Shown: positions 25,994 through 34,586 of the stretch, one piece after another
Position numbering within the stretch: position 1 is the first letter of the stretch
Layout: each line of letters begins with the position of its first letter
From: Chloroflexota bacterium
Lineage (GTDB): Bacteria > Chloroflexota > Anaerolineae > Anaerolineales > Anaerolineaceae
Assembly (NCBI GenBank): GCA_023381565.1
Contig: JAMCRR010000078.1
Coordinates: forward strand, 1-49,995
Direction: 5' to 3'
Length of the DNA stretch: 49,995 bases
Position numbers and translations under genes: made by a program
The notes under the pieces: generated by a model
What the model was told of the DNA's origin: nothing
What the model saw: only the letters and a program-made list of their open reading frames with translations
The model's database searches: none

Positions 25994-26617
25994 TTACTTG
26001 AACACCTCTCCGTTATATTGGTTCATGGCAGTTTCCAGTCCAGTGGAAACAAACGTCAAAGCAGCCTCCCGGGCATGATCCAGGATGGCTGGGAGCATTT
26101 CTTGTTCAGCGCTCGAAAAAGGCTGTAGAACATAATCAACCGCGTTCATCTGCCCCGTCGGATGGCCGATGCCCACCCGCAAACGGGGAAATTCTTCCGT
26201 GACCAGGGAATTGATCACCGAACCCAACCCTTTCTGCCCTCCCGAGCCTCCCCCGGGGCGCAGCCGGATCACTCCAAAAGGCAGATCCATATCGTCGTGA
26301 ATGACCAGGAGTTGGGAAAGCGGGAGTTTGTAGAATCGAACGAGGGAGCTGACCGCCTGGCCGGACAGGTTCATATAGGTTTGCGGTTTAGCCAGGATAA
26401 TCTTACGGCCGTCATGCGACCCCTGCCCGACCAACGCTTTCGACTGCATTCGCCCAAGGGTGATGCCCAGGTATTTCGCCAACGATCCAATCACCATAAA
26501 GCCTATATTGTGGCGGCTATTACGGTATTCAACCCCCGGGTTTCCCAGGCCGACGAGCAAGTAAAGCCCGCTCTCGAGGGTACTTTCATTTTGGGTCCTG
26601 TGCAGAAATTTCAACAC
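25994..26617 (-). CDS. pth: peptidyl-tRNA hydrolase
   Basis: A 207-residue bacterial Pth that releases peptides from prematurely dropped peptidyl-tRNA. GLGNPGVEYRNSRHNIGF holds the catalytic His and conserved Asn. KPQTYMNLSGQAV, VIHDDMDLPFG and GGSGGQKGLGS are the other family motifs. A ~15-residue N-terminal extension precedes the usual start. It begins with GTG at 26615-26617 behind GAGGA. It is first in the minus-strand run pth-mfd-response regulator-kinase. Downstream coupling of pth and mfd is common in bacteria. Confidence 0.96.
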   Translation of the reverse strand: MLKFLHRTQNESTLESGLYLLVGLGNPGVEYRNSRHNIGFMVIGSLAKYLGITLGRMQSKALVGQGSHDGRKIILAKPQTYMNLSGQAVSSLVRFYKLPLSQLLVIHDDMDLPFGVIRLRPGGGSGGQKGLGSVINSLVTEEFPRLRVGIGHPTGQMNAVDYVLQPFSSAEQEMLPAILDHAREAALTFVSTGLETAMNQYNGEVFK

Positions 26618-27031
26618 GTGGTCCTCACAACATTTACACGAAAGATGCGCCCGGCAGCAATTTCCAACTCACGGCAACCCTTAAGTCTACCATGAAGTGT
26701 CAAGTTTATCCATTTTGTCATCGCCCGAAAATTGAGGTTCGTCGTTTTTGAGGGTTCAATTCCTTCTTGACATTTTTTATAAAAATAATACACTTTATTT
26801 GGCTATAATCCGCGAAGAAGATTTCGTGCGCGCCAAGAAAAATCGATTCGGCAGGTTGGCATTTTTGCACCCAAATTAATGGAAGTGTGCACTGAAAAAA
26901 CTCCCGAAATCTCATGCAAAAACGCCAAGACCGAAAAGATTTTTTCATTTATAAATTATTCCTTTGCGCCCTTCGCGGATTTGCGAGGAACCTTTTTGCA
27001 GTGTGTACAAGGAATGGTTGTGGAGGAAGTC
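26618..27031. other. AT-rich intergenic region between pth and the DHFR-like gene
   Basis: About 410 bases separating divergent genes. On the plus strand TTGACA (26767-26772) precedes TACACT at 16 nt, and a perfect TATAAT sits at 26804-26809; either may start the downstream transcript, with a leader over 200 nt. On the minus strand TTGACA (26703-26698) lies upstream of pth without a well-spaced -10. The in-frame extension of the downstream gene back to 26879 has no recognisable protein character. Confidence 0.45.
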
Positions 27032-27592
27032 ATGAGAAAATTAATCTACTTCACCATGGCATCAATAGATGGTTTTATCGAGCGATCGGACGGCAACTCG
27101 GATTGGGTCATCGTCGATGAAGAGCTACACCTCTATCTCAACAATCGAGAGCGAGATATCGGGGCCTACCTCTATGGACGGCGGATGTACGAACTGATGA
27201 TGGATTTCTGGCCGACCGCTGACGCTCAATCCAACCCTGCATATGTGGTTGAATTCGCGCAGATATGGAAGCAAATCCCTAAAATCGTATTCTCCAGAAC
27301 GCTTGAACGAGTGGAAGGGAACGCTGTACTGGTCAAGGAGGATGTCGTTACAGAGGTAGCCAGGCTGAAAGAACAACCTGGAAAAGACCTTGAAGTTGGC
27401 GGAGCCAAGCTCGCCAGGACGCTCATGGAGTCGGGATTAATCGATGAATACCAGATCTACATCCAACCGGTCATCCTGGGAAGTGGTACACCCATGTTCC
27501 CAGCGATGGGTCAGACTGTAAGGCTGAAGTTGGTTGAAACTCACAACTTCAGTTCTGGGGTCGTTTTTCTCCGTTACCAATGTGCAGACTAG
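27032..27592 (+). CDS. RibD_C/dihydrofolate-reductase-like family protein
   Basis: A 186-residue protein of the stand-alone RibD C-terminal fold (YwjB/YyaP type). MRKLIYFTMASIDGFIERSDG is the N-terminal strand, YLYGRRMYELM the NADP-side helix, KIVFSRTLERV the middle strand, LEVGGAKLARTLMESGLIDE the signature helix and QPVILGSGTPMF the C-terminal strand. It is probably an NADPH-dependent reductase; the substrate is unknown. GGAGGA four bases before the ATG at 27032 fixes the start. It converges on radC with 6 bp between stop codons and no separate terminator. Confidence 0.85.
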   Translation: MRKLIYFTMASIDGFIERSDGNSDWVIVDEELHLYLNNRERDIGAYLYGRRMYELMMDFWPTADAQSNPAYVVEFAQIWKQIPKIVFSRTLERVEGNAVLVKEDVVTEVARLKEQPGKDLEVGGAKLARTLMESGLIDEYQIYIQPVILGSGTPMFPAMGQTVRLKLVETHNFSSGVVFLRYQCAD

Positions 27593-27598
27593 AGAAGT

Positions 27599-28315
27599 TT
27601 ATCCTTCAGTGAACCCCAAACCTCTCTCTTTCAGAGAAACGTGCCTTCCCCCTGCGATCACGAGATGATCCAGGACGTCGATATCCAGCAACTTCCCTGC
27701 CCGGACGATCTCACGGGTCAGGGCAACATCCTCCGGGCTGGGTGTGGGGTCGCCGCTCGGGTGGTTGTGCACAACAATCATCGCGGCTGCATTTCTCCGG
27801 ATGGCGTGCTTGAAGAGCTCTCCAATCCGCACCATCGACATGTTTAGCGACCCCTGGTAAACCTCTTCGATCTGCAGCACCCGGTTGCGCGTGTCCAAAA
27901 GGATGACCCTGAGCACTTCTTGCTCGAAGGCGCTCATCTCATATTTGACCAGCTCAGCTGCATCGCTGGGAGAATGCACTGCAGCCCTCTCATCATCCTC
28001 CGTATGAGCGAGTCGCCGCCCAATCTCGATGGCTGCCTTAATTTGGGCGGCTTTCGCCGGTCCAAGACCTCTCTGGCTGCAGAATTCCTCAAATGAAATG
28101 CGGTGCAGCCCACGCAGGCCACCCAGGTCTTGCAGCAGCCGCTCGCCGATCTGGACGGCATTTTCTCCCTGAATCCCGACGCGGATCAGGATCGCCAGCA
28201 GCTCTGAAGTCTTTAAGGATTGAGCGCCCAATTGAGCCAGGCGCTCTCTGGGCCTTTCATTTTCTTCCAGGTCAGTGATGCGGTAAACCGCAGTGGTTTC
28301 GTTTACTTTCACCAT
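27599..28315 (-). CDS. radC: RadC/JAB-domain protein
   Basis: A 238-residue protein. The N-terminal helix-hairpin-helix region (~20-95: ERLAQLGAQSLKTSELLAIL, then GLGPAKAAQIKAAIEIG) is followed by a JAB/MPN metalloprotease-like domain. The zinc motif is HNHPSGDPTPSPED, with a Glu in SAFEQEVLRVILLD. The metal site is complete. Despite the name, a role in DNA repair is not established for the family. It starts at ATG with no Shine-Dalgarno and a predicted 16-nt leader. It is divergent from the zinc-ribbon gene. Confidence 0.93.
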   Translation of the reverse strand: MVKVNETTAVYRITDLEENERPRERLAQLGAQSLKTSELLAILIRVGIQGENAVQIGERLLQDLGGLRGLHRISFEEFCSQRGLGPAKAAQIKAAIEIGRRLAHTEDDERAAVHSPSDAAELVKYEMSAFEQEVLRVILLDTRNRVLQIEEVYQGSLNMSMVRIGELFKHAIRRNAAAMIVVHNHPSGDPTPSPEDVALTREIVRAGKLLDIDVLDHLVIAGGRHVSLKERGLGFTEG

Positions 28316-28337
28316 AGTTGGGGTTATGATTAGGAGA

Positions 28338-28366
28338 ACTATACATCAGGTCTCAAAATCGTGCAA
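28338..28366 (-). promoter_or_regulatory. radC promoter
   Basis: On the minus strand TTGCAC (28366-28361), a 17-nt spacer and TATAGT (28343-28338). The predicted start is about 16 nt before the radC ATG. Confidence 0.6.
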
Positions 28367-28418
28367 GCTGGAGAACGATGGCAATTCATCTGGGGGTGGA
28401 TTGCTCAGGGAGGGTTCG

Positions 28419-28928
28419 ATGACCATTGATCCCATAACGCTTTACTACCTTACCTGGTTAGGATGGGCGCTCGCAGCCCTGTTGATCCTCTCCCTCTGGC
28501 TCAGCCTGATTATCTGGACTTACCGCGATATCGCCTCGAGAACACGCCACATTTTCGTGCGGATTCTGGCCGCTCTATGGGTGGCCCTGCTTTTTCTGCC
28601 CGGCCTGCTGATCTACCTGATTTTACGCCCCACTCATACTATCGAAGAAGATTACCGCCGCGCTCTGGAGGAAGAAGCCCTTTTGCATAGTTACCCTCCC
28701 GAAACGCTTTGCCCTGGCTGCAAGCGGCGGGTAGAGCAGAATTGGCTGGTTTGCCCGGCCTGCGGAACGGAAATGAAGAGGAACTGCAGCCGCTGCGGCA
28801 AGCTGCTCGAAGTCTCCTGGAAAGTCTGCCCATACTGCGCCGCGCCCTCCGGCGTCCAGCAAGGGCTCACTCCAGTTTCCGAGGAAGCTGCATCAGATCC
28901 GGCACAATCGAACGTAATGGAGAGGTAG
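28419..28928 (+). CDS. membrane protein with double zinc ribbon
   Basis: A 169-residue protein. Two transmembrane helices occupy about 8-32 (LTWLGWALAALLILSLWLSL) and 45-68 (ILAALWVALLFLPGLLIYLI). They are followed by a charged linker (IEEDYRRALEEEALL) and two four-cysteine ribbons: CPGCKRR...CPAC and CSRCGK...CPYC. This is the double-zinc-ribbon arrangement. The cytosolic zinc ribbons probably bind protein or nucleic acid; the partner is unknown. CAGGGAGGG upstream fixes the ATG at 28419. An in-frame extension to 28293 lies in the divergent promoter region. It may lead the parAB transcript. Confidence 0.8.
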   Translation: MTIDPITLYYLTWLGWALAALLILSLWLSLIIWTYRDIASRTRHIFVRILAALWVALLFLPGLLIYLILRPTHTIEEDYRRALEEEALLHSYPPETLCPGCKRRVEQNWLVCPACGTEMKRNCSRCGKLLEVSWKVCPYCAAPSGVQQGLTPVSEEAASDPAQSNVMER

Positions 28929-28972
28929 CGCCCTCTGAGTCACTCCAACCTCGAGCCATCAGATTATTCAGG

Positions 28973-28978
28973 TATAAT
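28973..28978 (+). promoter_or_regulatory. TATAAT box predicting a leaderless PfkB-kinase/parAB mRNA
   Basis: AGGTATAAT is followed by exactly 6 nt and the ATG at 28985. There is no Shine-Dalgarno before that ATG and no -35 match. Confidence 0.55.
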
Positions 28979-28984
28979 TTAAGC

Positions 28985-29833
28985 ATGTTAAACATGCCAC
29001 CTGTCGAGCCGGTTGATTATCTGGTCATCGGTCATTTAACAAAAGATATGGCGCCGGAAGGGGCGCACATTGGAGGCACTGCAGCCTACGCATCTCTGAC
29101 GGCACGCGCCTTAGGATTGAGAGTGGGGGTCGTGACGGCTTGTGCATCAGATGTCTCCACTGTGCCTCTCGACGGCGTCCAAATTGCGGCGCTTTCCAGT
29201 GACGTAACCACAACCTTCGAAAACGTGTATACGCCAAAAGGACGCATCCAGCACCTTTATTCGGTTGCCCCTTCGCTGGATTATTACCTGGTTCCCGAAC
29301 TATGGAGGAATACGCCGATCGTTCACCTGGGACCTGTTGCGCGCGAGGTCGACCTGAATCTGGTCAGGTCATTTCCCGATTCATTCCTGGGTCTTACCCC
29401 CCAGGGTTGGCTGCGAGATTGGGACGCTCAGCGTAAGGTCATTTCCAGCGAATGGCCTGAAGCTCGCTACGTTCTCGAAAAAGCCAATGCAGCGGTGATC
29501 AGCATCGAAGATGTGGATTATGACGAAGACCGGATCGACGAGATGGCTTATTCTTGCCACATCCTGGTGGTCACCGAAGCAGCAGCCGGCGCAAGGGTCT
29601 ATTGGAATGGAGATATCCGCCGTTTTCGCCCACCAATTGTCGAGGAAATCGACCCGGTGGGTGCAGGCGACGTTTTTGCGGCAGCATTTTTCTACCGCCT
29701 TCACAGCACACGCGATCCGTGGGAAGCCGCCCGTTTTGCCACCCAACTGGCAGCCATTTCGGTTACCCGGCGCGGCCTCGAAGGCGTGCCCACGCAGGAG
29801 GAAGTCCAGGCTTCCATGATTGAAGTCTTCTAA
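28985..29833 (+). CDS. PfkB-family carbohydrate kinase
   Basis: A 282-residue ribokinase-fold protein. VDYLVIGHLTKDMAPEG and GGTAAYASLTARALG form the N-terminal substrate side. The second PfkB signature, DPVGAGDVFAAAFFYRL, holds the catalytic Asp and anion hole. The ATP region is ILVVTEAAAGARVYW. The substrate, sugar or nucleoside, cannot be read; PfkB members phosphorylate many. The frame is open upstream to 28709, but that part overlaps the zinc-ribbon gene, so the start after the TATAAT box is chosen. It is separated from parA by 39 bp. Confidence 0.87.
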   Translation: MLNMPPVEPVDYLVIGHLTKDMAPEGAHIGGTAAYASLTARALGLRVGVVTACASDVSTVPLDGVQIAALSSDVTTTFENVYTPKGRIQHLYSVAPSLDYYLVPELWRNTPIVHLGPVAREVDLNLVRSFPDSFLGLTPQGWLRDWDAQRKVISSEWPEARYVLEKANAAVISIEDVDYDEDRIDEMAYSCHILVVTEAAAGARVYWNGDIRRFRPPIVEEIDPVGAGDVFAAAFFYRLHSTRDPWEAARFATQLAAISVTRRGLEGVPTQEEVQASMIEVF

Positions 29834-29872
29834 CCAGCTCTATATCATCACCCGGGTGCCCGGCATAGGACA

Positions 29873-30664
29873 ATGGGACGCATTTATACACTGGCCAACC
29901 AAAAAGGTGGGGTAGGCAAAACCACATCTGCCATCAACCTGGGCGCATACCTGGGATTTTTCGGGCAGAAGGTGTTGCTGGTCGACCTCGACCCTCAGGC
30001 GAACGCAACCTCCTGCCTGGGGATCGATAAACGCACGGTAAAGGGCGGAACCTACGAAGTATTGATCGGTGCAGAGCCCATTACGGCACAAATCCTGCAC
30101 AATCCTCGTTTGAAACTATCGTTGCTCCCATCCTCCCCCGCGTTAGCGGGCGCCGATATCGAGTTAGTCGGCGTCCCCCACCGGGAACAGCGTTTGTGGG
30201 AGGTGCTAGCTCCTGTCGTCGATCGTTATGATTATATTTTGATCGACTGCCCTCCCTCGCTAAGCCTGCTGACGATCAACGGATTGGTTGCTGGGCGGAA
30301 CGGCATCTTGATCCCGGTGCAGTGCGAATACCTGGCTCTCGAAGGGCTTGGCCAGCTTACCCAGACGATTAACCGGGTGCGAGTTTCGCTGTATAAAGAC
30401 CTATTTGTCAGAGGTGTCATCCTGACCATGTTTGACAGCCGTACCCGATTGGCAAACGATGTCGTCGCCGAAGTCCGGCGAGTATTTCCAAATCAGGTGT
30501 TCCAGACGGTTATTCCACGCAGCATACGCCTGGCAGAAGCGCCCTCTTACGGCTTGCCAGTCACCCAATACGCGCCCGATTCGACTGCTGCCCGGGCGTA
30601 TGCCTCTTTAGCGCAAGAGGTGCTTGAGGCGGATGGAGTCCGCATTCCGGTGATTCAGGAGTAA
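29873..30664 (+). CDS. parA: chromosome partitioning ATPase ParA/Soj
   Basis: A 263-residue deviant-Walker ATPase that drives chromosome segregation with ParB. Walker A' KGGVGKTTSAIN lies at 11-22 with the signature lysine, DLDPQANATSCLG is motif A'', and ILIDCPPSLSLLT is Walker B. The length fits the chromosomal Soj type without an N-terminal HTH. Only a weak GGA precedes the ATG. It is followed 11 bp later by parB. Confidence 0.95.
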   Translation: MGRIYTLANQKGGVGKTTSAINLGAYLGFFGQKVLLVDLDPQANATSCLGIDKRTVKGGTYEVLIGAEPITAQILHNPRLKLSLLPSSPALAGADIELVGVPHREQRLWEVLAPVVDRYDYILIDCPPSLSLLTINGLVAGRNGILIPVQCEYLALEGLGQLTQTINRVRVSLYKDLFVRGVILTMFDSRTRLANDVVAEVRRVFPNQVFQTVIPRSIRLAEAPSYGLPVTQYAPDSTAARAYASLAQEVLEADGVRIPVIQE

Positions 30665-30675
30665 ACCAGATCGCC

Positions 30676-31536
30676 ATGCCTCATAAATCAGGTCTCGGAA
30701 AAGGTTTAGGCGCACTGATCCCTGGCGAAGACGAGCAGCTTCACGGCGAAGGGATCTTACAGATCGCTACCGATCAAATTGTAGTCAACCCGCGCCAGCC
30801 ACGCTCGCAAATCGAGGCGGGAGGGATTGAAGAGCTTAGCGCCTCGATCCGTGAATACGGGATATTACAACCCCTCGTTGTCTGCCCCGAGGCAGGCAGC
30901 GGTCGGTATATCCTGATTGCCGGCGAGCGACGCTGGCGTGCCGCCCAACAGGCCGGTCTGAGCATGGTCCCCGCCATTGCTCGCCAGGCGAGCGAACAGC
31001 AGCAATTGGAGATCGCCCTGGTCGAAAACTTGCAGCGTTCTGATCTAAAGCCGCTGGAGACTGCTCAAGCCTACCGGCAGCTGGCCGAGGAGTTCGACCT
31101 GTCGCAAGAGGAGATTGCTGCCCGAGTTGGAAAAAGCCGGACCTCTGTGACGAACACGCTGCGATTGCTCAAACTTGCCGAACCTGTGCAGCAGGCATTA
31201 ACAAACGAGCTCATCACCGAAGGGCATGCTCGCGCCCTGCTGGCCCTCCCCACACCCCAGGCGCAGGCCTCTGCGCTGCAGGTTGTGGTCAGCAAAGAGC
31301 TCAACGTGCGCCAGACGGAAGAACTGGTGAGAAAATTAACCGGTCAGAGACCTCCCCGCCGCCCCAAGGCGGAAACGCCTCCCGAAATCCAGGCGCTCGA
31401 AGAACGTTTGCGCACACGCCTGGGTACACGCGTTCACCTCCATCACGGCCCTAAAGGCGGCAGCTTGAGCATATATTATTATTCAGATGAAGAGTTGAAT
31501 GCTCTCATCGCCCAAATCTTGAATGAATCATCTTGA
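30676..31536 (+). CDS. parB: chromosome partitioning protein ParB/Spo0J
   Basis: A 286-residue centromere-binding CTPase. The N-terminal basic GLGKGLGALIP is the ParA-stimulating segment. The CTP-binding domain has PRQPR, the VENLQRSDL region and GERRWRAAQQAGL. The HTH lies near 135-185 (SQEEIAARVGKSRTSVTNTL). A C-terminal dimerisation domain includes LEERLRTRLGTRVHLHHG. It should load on parS sites, of which I see none resembling the canonical sequence in this window. Confidence 0.95.
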   Translation: MPHKSGLGKGLGALIPGEDEQLHGEGILQIATDQIVVNPRQPRSQIEAGGIEELSASIREYGILQPLVVCPEAGSGRYILIAGERRWRAAQQAGLSMVPAIARQASEQQQLEIALVENLQRSDLKPLETAQAYRQLAEEFDLSQEEIAARVGKSRTSVTNTLRLLKLAEPVQQALTNELITEGHARALLALPTPQAQASALQVVVSKELNVRQTEELVRKLTGQRPPRRPKAETPPEIQALEERLRTRLGTRVHLHHGPKGGSLSIYYYSDEELNALIAQILNESS

Positions 31537-31557
31537 GCATCAACCTACGAGAATGGA

Positions 31558-32574
31558 ATGGGTTCAGAACCAAAACCTCCCCTGACGCCAGAAATATTGG
31601 TCCCCAAATTGGGCGATTACCTGGTAGAAAAGGGGATCATTTCTCCTTCAGACCTGCAAAAAGCCCTTCTTTACCAACAAGAATTTCGCCAGGAGGGGAA
31701 ATTTCCATTGTTAGGTGAAGTCTTATTAGAGATGCGACTGATCGACCGGACTGCGCTGGATGAAGCCATCACCGAGCAGATCATCCAACTGCGCTCTGCG
31801 CTACAGAATGCGAACCGCAACCTTGAAAAGCGAGTAAAAGAACGCACGGCCGAGCTTCAAGAAGCTTTACGCAAGCTCTCGGAGCTCAACCAGCTCAAAT
31901 CTAATTTCATTGCCAATATCTCCCATGAACTGCGCACCCCTCTGACCCACATCAAAGGCTATGTCGAGCTTTTACTAACACAGGCAATGGGCTCTTTCAA
32001 CCCCCAACAAACCAATGCGCTGCAGGTCATCCAACGCTCGACCGAGCGCCTGGAACGCCAGATTGATGATCTCATTCGCTTTTCAATGGCCGCCCGCGGT
32101 GAAGTGACCTTGAAACCTGTCTCGGTTGATCTGCATTCCCTGTTCAACCTGCTGGCAGCCCGGTCGAAAGCCAAAGCGGAAGAGCGGAAAGTGGTGTTGA
32201 CAGCCCAGATTCAGGACCACCTGCCGCCGGTAAATGCGGACGAGGAGAAACTAACCTGGGCCCTCTTGCAGTTGTTGGATAATGCCATCAAATTTACCCC
32301 CGAGCACGGGCAGGTATCTATAGAAGCAGTTCGCGAGCAAGGATTCGTTCGAATATCGGTAGCCGATACCGGAATTGGAATTCCTCCCGAGCGTATCCGC
32401 GAGATATTCGAGCCTTTTCATCAGCTAGATGGCTCGGCTACACGCAGGTTCGGCGGAACCGGTTTGGGTCTGGCCTTGGTCCGGCAAATCATCGATGCCC
32501 ATGGCTCGGTGATTAAGGTCAGCTCTGAAGTGGGGCAAGGCACGTGTTTTGAATTTCTTCTTGCGTTGGCTTGA
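31558..32574 (+). CDS. cytosolic histidine kinase with MshEN-like N-terminal domain
   Basis: A 338-residue kinase without membrane segments. Residues ~15-85 resemble an MshEN/T2SSE_N domain, with two related units, LGDYLVEKGIISPSDLQKAL and LGEVLLEMRLIDRTALDEAI. MshEN domains in secretion ATPases bind cyclic di-GMP. A coiled-coil helix follows (NRNLEKRVKERTAELQEALR). HisKA has His in FIANISHELRTPLTHIKGY, and HATPase has LLDNAIKFTPEHG, DTGIGIPPE and GGTGLGLAL. All catalytic boxes are intact. It lies 21 bp after parB and 17 bp before a second kinase. Confidence 0.9.
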   Translation: MGSEPKPPLTPEILVPKLGDYLVEKGIISPSDLQKALLYQQEFRQEGKFPLLGEVLLEMRLIDRTALDEAITEQIIQLRSALQNANRNLEKRVKERTAELQEALRKLSELNQLKSNFIANISHELRTPLTHIKGYVELLLTQAMGSFNPQQTNALQVIQRSTERLERQIDDLIRFSMAARGEVTLKPVSVDLHSLFNLLAARSKAKAEERKVVLTAQIQDHLPPVNADEEKLTWALLQLLDNAIKFTPEHGQVSIEAVREQGFVRISVADTGIGIPPERIREIFEPFHQLDGSATRRFGGTGLGLALVRQIIDAHGSVIKVSSEVGQGTCFEFLLALA

Positions 32575-32591
32575 CTGTTGAGGACAATCTC

Positions 32592-33851
32592 ATGAATGAA
32601 AGCAACCCTACCAAAGTCGCGCAAACTTCATCCTCTCCCGATCAGCTCTTGATGATCGGCCAGATATTGTGGCAGACCAACCATTGGAAACCGGCGATGG
32701 ATAAGATCGTGCCCATCCTCCGTTCCATCATTATTTTCGACAACCTGGTCTTGTACCTGCCCGACGGGCGCACCGATCAGGTGGAGGCGGTTTATGCCAG
32801 GGTGGTCGGTCGGGGGCGCAGCGTGGGTCCGGATATCAATTGGGGAGAAGCAATCGCCAACCAGGTGTATAAACGCGGCCGGCTTGCAATGCAGCATCCC
32901 ACACCCCATTCGGAAATCAGTGAACGCCTGGACCTGCCTTATCTTCTGGCTATCCCATTGATCTCTGAAAGCCAGACGTTGGGCTCCCTGGTTTTCATCC
33001 GGTTCGGGGGTCCGGAGTATACCAGCGACAACACACGGGTGGCCATTTTCCTGGCAGAAGGCCTTGCGCAAATCCTATTGATCAATAATCTGAAGCATAA
33101 GCTCACTGAGCTGGAGCTTGTCCAGCAGCAAGTTCGTTTGCAGGAAGATTTCATCTCTACGATTTCACACGAGCTGCTGACCCCCCTGGGCTTTATCAAG
33201 GGTTACGCCACCACACTGCTGCGTTCTGACGCCACCTGGGATGAGGCCAATCAAAAGGAGTTCCTGAACATTATCGATCAGGAAACCGACCGTTTGCAGG
33301 AGCTGATCGATAATTTGCTCGATTCGGCACGCCTACAAAGCGGTACAATGAGAATGCAATTCCAGCCTGTGCGGTTAGATATCCTGGTAAAAGATGTGGT
33401 CACGCGCGCCCGCCAGCATCATGAAGATATCCAAATCCATACCGATTTACCCTCTCCGGCGCGCTCGATCCAAGGAGACCCGCGGCGGCTGGCCCAGGTT
33501 TTTGAGAATCTATTGAGCAACGCCATCAAGTATGCGCCCGGATCACCCATCGAAATCATCCTGATCGAAGGGAAAGACCACGCAGACCTGGCATTCAAAG
33601 ATGCCGGGCCCGGAATCCGCCCTGAAGTTATCCCCCACCTTTTCGAGAGGTTCTTCCGCAACCCGGAACACGAACCAAACGTACGGGGAACTGGATTAGG
33701 TTTGTTTATCTGCCGCCAGATTGTCGAGGCGCATCAGGGCTCGATCTCTATCCAATCGAATCTTGGCGAAGGGACCACCGTACACATCAGTTTGCCGTAC
33801 GAACAAAGCGACTCAGGATACCCTTCCACTTCCACTCAGATTAAGGAGTAA
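32592..33851 (+). CDS. cytosolic histidine kinase with GAF-like sensor domain
   Basis: A 419-residue kinase. A GAF-type domain spans about 20-170 (ILRSIIIFDNLVLYLPDG, then AIANQVYKRGRLAM and LPYLLAIPLISESQTLGSLV). A short coiled coil leads to HisKA (FISTISHELLTPLGFIKGY; His intact, with Leu instead of the common Arg after HEL). HATPase has NLLSNAIKYAPGS, DAGPGI and GTGLGLFICRQIV. The ATG at 32592 follows GAGGA and is preferred to the in-frame TTG at 32571. It is followed by a single OmpR-type regulator, which it and the preceding kinase may share. Confidence 0.9.
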   Translation: MNESNPTKVAQTSSSPDQLLMIGQILWQTNHWKPAMDKIVPILRSIIIFDNLVLYLPDGRTDQVEAVYARVVGRGRSVGPDINWGEAIANQVYKRGRLAMQHPTPHSEISERLDLPYLLAIPLISESQTLGSLVFIRFGGPEYTSDNTRVAIFLAEGLAQILLINNLKHKLTELELVQQQVRLQEDFISTISHELLTPLGFIKGYATTLLRSDATWDEANQKEFLNIIDQETDRLQELIDNLLDSARLQSGTMRMQFQPVRLDILVKDVVTRARQHHEDIQIHTDLPSPARSIQGDPRRLAQVFENLLSNAIKYAPGSPIEIILIEGKDHADLAFKDAGPGIRPEVIPHLFERFFRNPEHEPNVRGTGLGLFICRQIVEAHQGSISIQSNLGEGTTVHISLPYEQSDSGYPSTSTQIKE

Positions 33852-33872
33852 CCTCCCAGAAGGAGGAATGGA

Positions 33873-34586
33873 ATGAGCATCCGCATATTAATCGCAGATG
33901 ACGAACCACTTTATATCCGCCTGCTGCAGATCAACCTGGCGAGTGAAGGATACGAGGTAATCACGGCAGTCAACGGTGAGGAAGCTCTGGAGAAAATCTC
34001 CACGGAAGCGCCAGATCTGGTCATTCTCGATATTATGATGCCGCGCCTGGATGGCATCACGGTATGCGAGCGGGTGCGACAGTATTCAAATATACCGGTC
34101 ATTATCTTGACCGCCCGCGGCGAGGAACAGGATCGGGTCCAGGGGCTGAACGTTGGGGCTGACGATTACATCGTAAAACCTTTCTCGGCGACGGAAATGC
34201 TGGCACGCGTGAGGGCGGTGCTGCGTCGCACTCAAACCAACCGCGAGTCTACCCAGGGCAGGTTTTTCGATCATGGCAGCCTGCGCATCGATTTCGCCCG
34301 TGCTGAGGTGTGGAAAGCCAGCAAGCCGGTCTTTCTCTCTGCTACCGAATACCGCCTGCTGATTCAATTTGCTCACAATCTTGGCCAGGTGTTGTCAGCA
34401 GAGCAGCTGCTGGGCGCCATTTGGGGACCTGCATATCGGGAAGATAAAGAAATCTTGTGGGTCAGCATCGCCCGCCTGAGGCAAAAACTGGAGGATAACC
34501 CTCACTCACCACAACACATCGTTACACGCGCCGGTCTGGGTTACCTGATGCCCCCCATCGAGAAAGAAAGCCAGGACCAACCATGA
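33873..34586 (+). CDS. OmpR-family response regulator
   Basis: A 237-residue regulator. The receiver has ADDEP at 8-12, Asp in LVILDIMMPRLDG, Thr in ILTARGEE and Lys in IVKPFSA. The winged-helix domain occupies ~135-230 and ends HIVTRAGLGYLM. A very strong ribosome-binding site, AGAAGGAGGAATGG, precedes the ATG. It is the only response regulator of this operon and is the natural partner of the two kinases before it. The stop overlaps the next start by 4 nt (ATGA). Confidence 0.95.
   Translation: MSIRILIADDEPLYIRLLQINLASEGYEVITAVNGEEALEKISTEAPDLVILDIMMPRLDGITVCERVRQYSNIPVIILTARGEEQDRVQGLNVGADDYIVKPFSATEMLARVRAVLRRTQTNRESTQGRFFDHGSLRIDFARAEVWKASKPVFLSATEYRLLIQFAHNLGQVLSAEQLLGAIWGPAYREDKEILWVSIARLRQKLEDNPHSPQHIVTRAGLGYLMPPIEKESQDQP

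Noticed and set aside
26900..27000. GCGCCCTTCGCGG / CGCCAAGACCG-like stretch as a decayed interspersed repeat
   Set aside because: It resembles a common intergenic GC motif only loosely, with no second copy seen in the window.
29873..31536. parS site near parAB
   Set aside because: I looked for GTTTCACGTGAAAC-like palindromes around CACGTG occurrences across the window. None had the flanking TTTC/GAAA arms.
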